The translations under genes were made by a program, and so were the position numbers. The notes under the pieces were generated by a model. The model ran no database searches. It was given only the letters and a program-made list of their open reading frames with translations, and was not told the origin of the DNA. This document shows positions 1-5,798 of a stretch of DNA of 13,521 nt, piece by piece. This stretch comes from Thermoplasmata archaeon. Its GTDB lineage: Archaea > Thermoplasmatota > Thermoplasmata > UBA184. How positions within the stretch are numbered: the first letter of the stretch is position 1; each line of letters opens with the position of its first letter. Location: contig DAHVAA010000020.1 of the NCBI GenBank assembly GCA_027314845.1, positions 1-13,521 of the forward strand, given 5' to 3'.

Positions 1-118
1 TCGACTCGACCTCCGCGAAGAGGTCGAGGTCTGGGGCCAGCGTGGCGATGGCTCCATCGAGGAACATCAGGTTCTTCACGAACAGCATGAGCTCCTTGGG
101 GAGCTTCGCCTCGGCACG
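1..118 (-). pseudogene. ABC1/UbiB-family kinase fragment (C-terminal region, 5' part missing)
   Basis: Read on the minus strand from about position 118 down to 1, the sequence translates without a stop and contains LPKELMLFVKNLMFLDGA followed by IATLAPDLDLFAEVES. This matches the conserved C-terminal part of ABC1/AarF/UbiB atypical kinases (an 'LPKEL-LF-KN--FLDGA---LAPD-DL' pattern, especially close to actinobacterial-type members). Upstream on the same strand, where the kinase domain should lie, the DNA instead encodes lipoyl synthase on the plus strand, so the kinase is cut off. Its C-terminal end continues past position 1. The family recognition is from memory of the motif; the truncation is visible directly. 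Whether it is a genomic break or an assembly join cannot be decided here. Confidence 0.6.
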
Positions 119-121
119 GTC
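104..121. other. Junction between ABC1 fragment and lipA
   Basis: The last recognisable ABC1 residues on the minus strand (AKLPKEL) end at about 107. The first recognisable LipA residues on the plus strand (LGTVCREAHCPN) begin at 110-122. The two coding signals therefore abut or overlap by only a few bases on opposite strands, leaving no room for the missing half of either gene. Confidence 0.5.
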
Positions 122-901
122 TGCCGCGAAGCCCACTGCCCGAACCTTTCGGAGTGCTGGTCGGCCGGTTCCGCGACACTGATGCTCCTCGGCACCGACT
201 GCACCCGCCGGTGCGGGTTCTGTGCGGTGACGACCCGCTGGCCGCGCGGACACGTGGACGCGAGCGAGCCGGCGCGCGTCGCGGAGGCCGTACGGCGCTG
301 GGGGCTCCGGTATGTCGTGCTCACGCAGGTCTGCCGCGACGACCTCGAGGACGGGGGAGCGGCGCATCTCGGGGAGACCGTCCGCCGGTTGCGGGAGGAG
401 TCGCCCGGTACGCGGGTCGAACTCTTGATCGGAGACCTCGGCGGCCGCCCGGAGGCGCTCGGGGTGCTTTGGGACCACCCCCCCGACGTCCTGGCGCACA
501 ACCTCGAAACGACGCGGGAGCTCTCTCCCCGCGTGCGGGACTTCCGCGCCGGCTACGACCGGTCGCTGGCCGTCCTCGCCGCGGCGCGGCGCGACGGCCC
601 GACGGGGCTCGTCACGAAGAGCTCGGTGATGCTCGGTCTCGGCGAGTCGGCCGACGGGCTCCGAGCCGCCTTCTCCGACCTCCGGCGAGCGGGAGTCGAC
701 CTGCTCACCCTTGGCCAGTACCTCCGCCCGGGCCCCGAGCACGTCCCGGTGGCCCGCTACATCCCCCCCGAGGAGTTCGAGGAGTGGAAGGCGGTCGCGC
801 TCGCTCTCGGGTTCGAGGGGGTCGAGGCTGGCCCCCTCGTCCGAAGCTCCTACCATGCGCAGGAGCTTTATCACCGGGCGTACGCCGCTCGGAGCGGGTG
901 A
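110..901 (+). CDS. lipA: Lipoyl synthase (radical SAM), N-terminus missing
   Basis: Lipoyl synthase inserts two sulfur atoms into octanoyl groups on lipoate-dependent dehydrogenases or glycine cleavage H protein, using two 4Fe-4S clusters and SAM. The auxiliary-cluster motif CX4CX5C is visible (VCREAHCPNLSECW, Cys codons at 122, 137 and 155). The radical SAM motif CX3CX2C follows (CTRRCGFC, Cys codons at 200, 212 and 221), and the C-terminal RSSYHA motif lies at about 840, whose Ser ligates the auxiliary cluster in characterised LipA. An ATG at 182 exists but would remove the first cluster, so it cannot be the real start. The frame is open to the window edge, but the bases before about 110 resemble antisense ABC1 rather than the usual 40-60 residue LipA N-terminus. 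The true start is therefore lost at the junction. The stop lies 9 bases before the next gene. Confidence 0.9.
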   Translation, partial: LGTVCREAHCPNLSECWSAGSATLMLLGTDCTRRCGFCAVTTRWPRGHVDASEPARVAEAVRRWGLRYVVLTQVCRDDLEDGGAAHLGETVRRLREESPGTRVELLIGDLGGRPEALGVLWDHPPDVLAHNLETTRELSPRVRDFRAGYDRSLAVLAAARRDGPTGLVTKSSVMLGLGESADGLRAAFSDLRRAGVDLLTLGQYLRPGPEHVPVARYIPPEEFEEWKAVALALGFEGVEAGPLVRSSYHAQELYHRAYAARSG

Positions 902-910
902 ACCGGACCG

Positions 911-1276
911 ATGGCGAAGAAGGTGCGCCGCAGGCTCGAGGAGGAGGAGGCCGCGGCGTTCGAGTTCCCGGTCTTCGATGAGGTCGGCTTCGTCACGAAG
1001 GAGTTCGAGATGATGGGCGCCGTGCTCGTCGCCGGGGCGATCACGGTCCTCCTCGGGATCATGGGTTGGGTGCTCTCCGTCGCCGGCTTCATCGTCTACA
1101 TCCCCCTCGGGCTCGGGTTCCTCGGGCTGATCGCGAGCCCGTTCCTCATCGGCCGCGTGCGCGAGAAGTCCCACCTCTACACGAAGGGCGACTGGTTCGC
1201 GCTCATCATGATGGAGTTCTTCGGCTGGATGGCGCTCTGGTTCGTGCTCCTGAACGTCTCCCCGCACGCGCTCTAG
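911..1276 (+). CDS. Small three-TM membrane protein, function unknown
   Basis: A 121-residue protein that I do not recognise. It has a charged cytoplasmic-looking head (MAKKVRRRLEEEE, residues 1-13), hydrophobic segments at about 36-56, 57-82 and 96-116, and a short basic loop (GRVREKSHLYTKGDW, 81-95). The start is ATG 911, preceded by GGTGA (897-901), which overlaps the lipA stop and could act as a weak ribosome binding site. The 9-base gap to lipA suggests co-transcription. It ends 15 bases before the stop of the convergent cca. Nothing in it points to lipoate metabolism, so any link with lipA rests on position alone. Confidence 0.75.
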   Translation: MAKKVRRRLEEEEAAAFEFPVFDEVGFVTKEFEMMGAVLVAGAITVLLGIMGWVLSVAGFIVYIPLGLGFLGLIASPFLIGRVREKSHLYTKGDWFALIMMEFFGWMALWFVLLNVSPHAL

Positions 1277-1291
1277 GCGCCGCGACCGCGG

Positions 1292-2695
1292 CTAGCGCCA
1301 GGGCAGACGCTTTCCGAGAAGAGCGCGCAGCGCTTCGGCCACGGCGGCCGAATCCGGAACCTCCCTCAACGACCGAACGTCCACCGCCTCGGGATGCGCC
1401 GGGGTGAGGTCCTTGCCGAGGGAGAGCCGCGGAAGGACGGAGCGCAGGACCAACTCCACGTGCCGCTCGGGCACCTTCGCCTCTACGGCAAGGCTCCCGT
1501 CGTCCTGGACGTATGGCCCCTGGAGGACCGGCGCACCCTCGGCGGCCCACTTATCGAGGAACTGGCCGACGCGGTCGATCCCGGCGGGAGGACCGTCCTG
1601 GCGTCGGACCGCGGCCCGATTGCGGTGCGCGACCTCGAAGAGGAGGTAGACCTTTTCCGGGTCGGTCCCGGCGGACGAACCGAGCAGATGGAACCCCACC
1701 CGGCCGAGCTCCACGGCAATCGCCCTCTCGGCCTTGCGGACCTGCGGGAAGAGCGTATCGTCCACGAGGTCCGGACGCGGGAGCGCGACCACGACCACGT
1801 GGCTGTCCCGGTCCCGGATCCGGGCTTCGGCGTCGCTCCGGTCGAACGGCGGCAGCGGCCGGGGCTCGAACCACGACTCGCTCGGCGCGTCGAGATAGGC
1901 GCCGGCCGCGAGAACGAACGTGGCGAGATTGCGCCGGGAGAGCGCGCTCGCGACGTTGCGGTTCGGGTCGACCGGATCGGCCAGGATGAGCGCGACCTCT
2001 TCGGGGAGGCGGGGCGGCTCGTGACCGGGGTCGGCGAGCCGGACCGGGATCCGCCAGCGGCTCGCGGCGAGCAGGAGCCGGCGCAGCGACCCAAATCGCA
2101 GTACGAGGAGCTCCACGAGGTACCCCGAAAACCCCTCGGTCCGTGCCTCCGATCCGTAGATGCCGAGGCGCCGCAGGAACTGCTTCGTGAGGCGGACCTC
2201 CCCCACGAGCTCGGGGGTTTCGCGCCCGGCGAGGTAGGCCTGGTGGTACGGGGTCCGGTCGACCGGCGAGATCGGGTGGGAGGGGTCGTCGACCGCGTAG
2301 CCGGGTACCGCGTCGACCTCGAAGAGGTCGTACCGGCCCCGGAGGTACGGGTGCTCCGCGTACCGTCGGCGGGGCTCGACGAGGACCGCTTGGCCGAGCG
2401 CAAGACCCTCCTCGCGCAGTCGGTCGCGGGGGAGGTCGGGGGGAAAGAGGAGGAAGAGGTCGATGTCGAGACGGTCGAAGAGGAACGTGCCTCGCGCCGC
2501 GCTTCCGGCGACGAGCGCGCGAACGAGGGGGCTCCCGCGCTCCCGCGCCGCCGCCTCGACACGTTGGACGAGCTCGGTCCGCACGCGCGCGACGCGCTCG
2601 AGGAACTCGGCGCTCGGGGCGATGCGCGCCGCCACCGCCGTCTCGATCCGGTCGAGCGCGCGCGCGGTCTCGGGCGAGATCGCGGGGCCGGTCAT
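1292..2695 (-). CDS. cca: CCA-adding enzyme, archaeal class I tRNA nucleotidyltransferase
   Basis: Adds or repairs the 3'-terminal CCA of tRNAs using CTP and ATP without a nucleic-acid template. The 467-residue protein has the class I catalytic signature: AGSAARGTFLFDRLDIDLF with Gly-Ser at 64-65, the Asp pair D77/D79 and the third carboxylate D128 (FEVDAVP). The D79-D128 spacing of 49 equals that of the characterised Archaeoglobus enzyme (D61/D110). HPYLRGRY (115-122), DRTPYHQAYL (146-155) and DPVDPNRNVASALS are further family hallmarks. Length is normal for archaeal CCA enzymes (about 440-460). The start is ATG 2695 (MTGPAISPE). The frame stays open upstream to 3244, but that extension is antisense to amrS and lacks family similarity. 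The gene converges on the small membrane protein gene and diverges from amrS. Confidence 0.95.
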   Translation of the reverse strand: MTGPAISPETARALDRIETAVAARIAPSAEFLERVARVRTELVQRVEAAARERGSPLVRALVAGSAARGTFLFDRLDIDLFLLFPPDLPRDRLREEGLALGQAVLVEPRRRYAEHPYLRGRYDLFEVDAVPGYAVDDPSHPISPVDRTPYHQAYLAGRETPELVGEVRLTKQFLRRLGIYGSEARTEGFSGYLVELLVLRFGSLRRLLLAASRWRIPVRLADPGHEPPRLPEEVALILADPVDPNRNVASALSRRNLATFVLAAGAYLDAPSESWFEPRPLPPFDRSDAEARIRDRDSHVVVVALPRPDLVDDTLFPQVRKAERAIAVELGRVGFHLLGSSAGTDPEKVYLLFEVAHRNRAAVRRQDGPPAGIDRVGQFLDKWAAEGAPVLQGPYVQDDGSLAVEAKVPERHVELVLRSVLPRLSLGKDLTPAHPEAVDVRSLREVPDSAAVAEALRALLGKRLPWR

Positions 2696-2797
2696 CGCCC
2701 CGTACGGACCGACGCGGCCAGATGAAACTTCGCGTCGAGACGTGGAATGGCGGGGCGTGGAGTTATCGGCCGCGCCGGCCTTTCCCCGAGCGAGGCC
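2696..2797. promoter_or_regulatory. Divergent cca/amrS promoter region
   Basis: About 100 bases separate the two divergent starts. AT-richer patches lie at 2722-2730 (GATGAAACTT region, about 30 nt from the cca ATG) and 2760-2767 (AGTTATCG, about 34 nt from the amrS ATG). Both could be degenerate TATA elements, but neither is a good consensus match. Confidence 0.3.
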
Positions 2798-3865
2798 ATG
2801 TCGGCCCTGGTCGGCCACCCTGCGAGCCTCTACGCTCCGCTCGAAGGCGGAAAGGTCCGCTGCACGGCTTGCGCCCGGTACTGCACGATCCCCGAGGGCT
2901 CCCACGGATTCTGCTTCGTGCGGAAGAACGTCGGCGGTCGGCTCGTGCTCCTCAGCTACGGGATCGCCTCCGCGGTCCAGGTCGATCCGGTCGAGAAGAA
3001 GCCGCTCTCGCACTTCCGTCCGGGGACTCGGGTCCTCTCGATCGGCACCGTCGGGTGCAACTGGCGCTGCCAGTACTGTCAGAACGCCGAGATCAGCCAG
3101 GAACGCGAGGTCAGCGGACGCTCCCTCTCCCCGAAAGAGGCGGTAGAGTGGGCGCATCGCTACGGGTGCGAGGGGGTGACGTTCACCTACAACGAGCCGA
3201 CGATCTTCGCGGAGTACGCGGTCGACGTGATACGGCAAGCCCACGAGTCAGGGCTCTACGCGAACTTCGTGACGAACGGCTACATGACCCCGGAGGCCGT
3301 GGAGGCGGTCGGTCCCCACCTCGACGCCGTCAGCATCGACTTCAAGGGGAGCGGCGAGGCCGGGTTCCTTCGCAAGTACATCGCCGCCAAGGACGCCGAA
3401 CCGATCTACGAGAGCGCGGTGGGGCTCAAGCGGCGCGGGGTCCACATCGAGGTCACCGACCTGATCGTGCCCGAGGTCGGCGAATCGGTGGAAGCGACCC
3501 GCCGCCTCGTCCGGTTCGTCCGGGACGAGCTCGGACCCTCGACCCCGTTTCACTTCCTCCGGTTCCACCCCGATTACAAGATGCAGGACCTTCCGAACAC
3601 GCCGGTGAAGACGCTCGAGCGGCTCCACGCGCTCGCGAAGGCGGAAGGGCTTGAGTACGTCTACCTCGGGAACGTCTGGGGCCACCCGCTCGAGCATACG
3701 TACTGCCCGAAGTGCGGTGCGATCGCCGTCGACCGATACGGCTTCACGATCCGGTCCTGGAACCTCGACCCGGAGAACCGCTGCCGGAGCTGCCGGCACC
3801 GGATCCCGATCGTCGGACGCCTTTCGAAAGACTACCTCCCGACGTTCGCGACCCCCGTCGCCTGA
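2798..3865 (+). CDS. amrS: AmmeMemoRadiSam system radical SAM enzyme
   Basis: A radical SAM protein of the PflA-like family whose genes co-occur with AMMECR1 and Memo homologues in many archaea and bacteria; to my knowledge the reaction is not settled. The 355-residue product has an N-terminal metal-binding Cys set (C22, C25, C29, C39), then the radical SAM motif in TVGCNWRCQYCQN (C87, C91, C94) and the family signature TFTYNEPTIF (128-137). Further conserved parts are VTNGYM (158-163), FHFLRFHPDYKMQDLP (251-266) and a C-terminal zinc ribbon (C303, C306, C329, C332). An in-frame ATG at 2747 would add 17 residues without family resemblance. ATG 2798 gives the usual N-terminus leading into LYAPLEGGKVRC. 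Neither AMMECR1 nor Memo is present in this window. Confidence 0.93.
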   Translation: MSALVGHPASLYAPLEGGKVRCTACARYCTIPEGSHGFCFVRKNVGGRLVLLSYGIASAVQVDPVEKKPLSHFRPGTRVLSIGTVGCNWRCQYCQNAEISQEREVSGRSLSPKEAVEWAHRYGCEGVTFTYNEPTIFAEYAVDVIRQAHESGLYANFVTNGYMTPEAVEAVGPHLDAVSIDFKGSGEAGFLRKYIAAKDAEPIYESAVGLKRRGVHIEVTDLIVPEVGESVEATRRLVRFVRDELGPSTPFHFLRFHPDYKMQDLPNTPVKTLERLHALAKAEGLEYVYLGNVWGHPLEHTYCPKCGAIAVDRYGFTIRSWNLDPENRCRSCRHRIPIVGRLSKDYLPTFATPVA

Positions 3866-3895
3866 GCCAAGCCTCTGGTCGGCACCGGTCCCCCC

Positions 3896-3905
3896 GGCAT
3901 AAGTC
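3896..3905 (+). promoter_or_regulatory. Possible TATA element for the phosphoesterase gene
   Basis: GGCATAAGTC lies in the 194-base gap between amrS and the next gene and resembles Thermoplasmatota-type TATA boxes (ending in AAGT). It would imply a leader of about 130 nt, which fits the presence of a Shine-Dalgarno. The remainder of the gap shows no gene. Confidence 0.3.
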
Positions 3906-4044
3906 CTGGGCGGCTGAGGACCGAGAGCCCTCTCGACCCGGGGATCCTTCGCAGGGTCGCGCCCGCCCGAAAAGGGCCATCGCGAGCGTGCCCCGTCAGT
4001 GTTTTCGGCCCTCGAAGCTCCGCGCCACTGCGGAAGCCCGTGGC

Positions 4045-4052
4045 GGAGAGGT
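4045..4052 (+). promoter_or_regulatory. Shine-Dalgarno for the 2H phosphoesterase
   Basis: GGAGAGGT sits 7 nt before ATG 4060 and decides this start. The frame is open further upstream, but that stretch overlaps the end of amrS and is not protein-like. Confidence 0.6.
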
Positions 4053-4059
4053 CCGGTCG

Positions 4060-4638
4060 ATGAGGAAGCGGACCCCCGAGGGTGTGGTCTCCCTCCTCGA
4101 CCGGGTCCACGCCCGCAAGGTGGAGGAGGTCTGGGCTCGGGTCGAAGCGGCGACCGGTCTGCGCGGGGTCAAGATCACGCCGTTCCCGCACTTCTCCTAT
4201 GTGGTAGGGGACCGGCTTGACCGGAACGTCGTGGCGGAGGGACTCGGCGCCCTCGCCCGGGAAACCGCCCCGTTCTCGGTCCGCGTGCGTGGTGTCGCCA
4301 CATTCCCGACACCCTGGCCGACCGTCTACCTCAGGGTCGAGCCCGAGGCGGGCCTTCGGGAGTTCCACCGCCGGGTCTGGGAGCAGGTGCGGCCGGCGTT
4401 CGAGCGGCCGTGGTCGTACTACGCACCGGAGTCCTGGGTGCCACACGTGACGCTCGCTCACGGGGACGAGCCGACCATGACCCCCCTCGCTCCGAGCGAG
4501 GTCGAGGCCGTGGTGCGCCTCGCGTCGGGACTGCGTGTCGACTGGACGGTCCGGGTCGACCACCTCGTGACGATCTTGGACGACCGCGGTCGGCAGGTCC
4601 TCGGCGAGCGCTTCCCGTTCGAGGGTCCTTCGCCCTGA
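4060..4638 (+). CDS. 2'-5' RNA ligase superfamily (2H phosphoesterase) protein
   Basis: 2H phosphoesterases act on 2',3'-cyclic or 2'-5' phosphodiesters of RNA or small nucleotides, through two H-x-T/S motifs on symmetric lobes. Here they are H44-F-S46 (PFPHFSYVV) and H129-V-T131 (VPHVTLAHGD), 85 residues apart in a 192-residue protein, the usual size. The N-terminus lacks the 'RLFIAI' beginning of archaeal ThpR and looks more like the YjcG-type branch, so I do not assign thpR. The substrate is unknown. It lies downstream of amrS on the same strand with its own Shine-Dalgarno, and two genes away from cca. Its neighbourhood makes an RNA 3'-end role attractive but unproven. It ends 56 bases from the stop of the convergent kinase gene. 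Confidence 0.85.
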   Translation: MRKRTPEGVVSLLDRVHARKVEEVWARVEAATGLRGVKITPFPHFSYVVGDRLDRNVVAEGLGALARETAPFSVRVRGVATFPTPWPTVYLRVEPEAGLREFHRRVWEQVRPAFERPWSYYAPESWVPHVTLAHGDEPTMTPLAPSEVEAVVRLASGLRVDWTVRVDHLVTILDDRGRQVLGERFPFEGPSP

Positions 4639-4694
4639 CGCGACCGGGGGACCTGCGCGGACCCCGATCCCGGAACGTCGCCGGAGCCGTCCGA

Positions 4695-5693
4695 TTACTC
4701 CTCGTGTACGATCCGGCTTCCCGCGATATCGAGCCTGGCCGACTTCGCGACGAGCCCCGCGCCTTCGAGGGCGCGCCGAACGTCCGATTGGCGCTCGGGC
4801 GGGACGAGGAAGAAGAGGAAACCGCCGCCGCCGGCGCCCATCAGCTTCCCGCCGAGCGCCCCGTGGCGGTGCGCGAGGTCGTACGCCCGGTCGACCGTCG
4901 AGTTCGAGATCCCGTCGGAGAGCTTCTTCTTGAGCTCCCAGTTCTCGTCCATCAACCGACCGACCTCGGGAAAGTCGAGGCTCTCGAGCGCCTTTGCGGT
5001 CCGTACCGCGAGGTCGCGCATCGATCGATAGTCGGCGACGTGCTCGTCGAGCTGGCCTACCTGGCTGGAATGGATGTGGGCGGAGCGCCGCTCGGTGCCG
5101 GTGAAGAAGAGCATCAGGTGCTCGTTCAGCCGTTCGAATCCGTCGTGGTCGATCCCTAGGCTGTGCACGCCGACCGAACCGTCGCGCTCCACCTGGATCA
5201 GGTTGAGGCCCCCGTAGGCGGCGGCGTACTGGTCCTGGATCCCGCCCGGTTCCTTGAGGATCTCCCGCTCGATCCGGACCGCCTCTTTCGCGAGCTGGCG
5301 AGGACCGACCCGCTCCCCTTTCCACGCATGGAGGGCGTTCAGGGTCCCGACCGCGCAGCTGCTGCTCGACCCGATCCCCGTGCCGCGCGACGGCATCTGG
5401 GTCGCGGTGATGACCTGCACGCCGCTCGGGATTCGGAGGAGGCGCAACGCCTCGCGGATGGACCCGTGCGCGATCTCGTCGATGCTGTGCTTCGCGTCCT
5501 CGGTGACCCGGTAACTGACCCGGATCTCGTCGGCGTTGAAGTTCTCCACCACCATGACGTAGATCCCTTTGTCCATCGCGCCGGCGACGCACGCCCCCGG
5601 GCCGTAGGACCGGTAGAAGTCGGGAAGGTCGGTGCCCCCGCCCGCGAAGGTGATCCGGAACGGAGTCTTGCTCACGACGGCGGCTTCGCGCAT
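4695..5693 (-). CDS. GHMP-family sugar kinase, HddA-like (D-glycero-D-manno-heptose 7-phosphate kinase-like)
   Basis: A 332-residue ATP-dependent small-molecule kinase with all three GHMP motifs: substrate motif TPFRITFAGGGTD (10-22), the glycine/serine-rich ATP loop PSRGTGIGSSSS (101-112) and the C-terminal GGKLMGAGGGGF (281-292). GIQDQYAAAYGG (151-162) contains the probable catalytic Asp154. The 'TPFRI-F-GGGTDLPDFY' opening and 'DQYAAAYGGLN' are typical of the HddA/fucokinase-like branch. That branch phosphorylates sugar-1-OH groups on the way to nucleotide-activated heptose or deoxysugars for surface glycans. No partner (isomerase, phosphatase or nucleotidyltransferase) is nearby, so the substrate is open. 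The start ATG 5693 lies 31 nt from the centre of a TATA-like CTTAAAG. A weak GGAG also precedes the start. Confidence 0.88.
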   Translation of the reverse strand: MREAAVVSKTPFRITFAGGGTDLPDFYRSYGPGACVAGAMDKGIYVMVVENFNADEIRVSYRVTEDAKHSIDEIAHGSIREALRLLRIPSGVQVITATQMPSRGTGIGSSSSCAVGTLNALHAWKGERVGPRQLAKEAVRIEREILKEPGGIQDQYAAAYGGLNLIQVERDGSVGVHSLGIDHDGFERLNEHLMLFFTGTERRSAHIHSSQVGQLDEHVADYRSMRDLAVRTAKALESLDFPEVGRLMDENWELKKKLSDGISNSTVDRAYDLAHRHGALGGKLMGAGGGGFLFFLVPPERQSDVRRALEGAGLVAKSARLDIAGSRIVHEE

Positions 5694-5720
5694 CCCGCTC
5701 CGCCGAGCACGGAACGGACC

Positions 5721-5727
5721 CTTTAAG
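5721..5727 (-). promoter_or_regulatory. TATA-like box for the GHMP kinase gene
   Basis: CTTAAAG on the minus strand (an AT island in GC-rich DNA) is centred 31 nt upstream of ATG 5693. Archaeal transcription usually starts about 26 nt from the TATA centre, so the transcript would be leaderless or nearly so. Confidence 0.55.
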
Positions 5728-5798
5728 CTCCGCGCCCGAACCGCGGTCGGTCCCCGAGGACGGCTCCCGGCTCGAGGAGCGGGGGGCGCACGGGCGGA

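Noticed and set aside
1394..2725. 443-codon plus-strand ORF opposite cca
   Set aside because: It is an antisense shadow of cca, rich in Arg/Glu/Gly/Pro. The minus strand carries every CCA-enzyme motif.
2696..3244. Upstream extension of the cca frame by about 183 codons
   Set aside because: It lies antisense to the N-terminal half of amrS and has no resemblance to CCA enzymes. ATG 2695 gives the normal family length.
4060..4638. Assignment as ThpR
   Set aside because: The two H-x-S/T motifs fit the superfamily, but the characteristic ThpR N-terminus is missing, so the symbol was withheld.
5131..5146. GTTCGAATCC-like tRNA T-loop
   Set aside because: The match lies inside the GHMP kinase gene with no acceptor stem or anticodon arm around it. 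No tRNA gene was found in the window.
3832..5592. 586-codon minus-strand ORF
   Set aside because: It is Arg/Pro/Gly-rich and is a shadow frame of the phosphoesterase and of the kinase, both of which have intact motifs in other frames.
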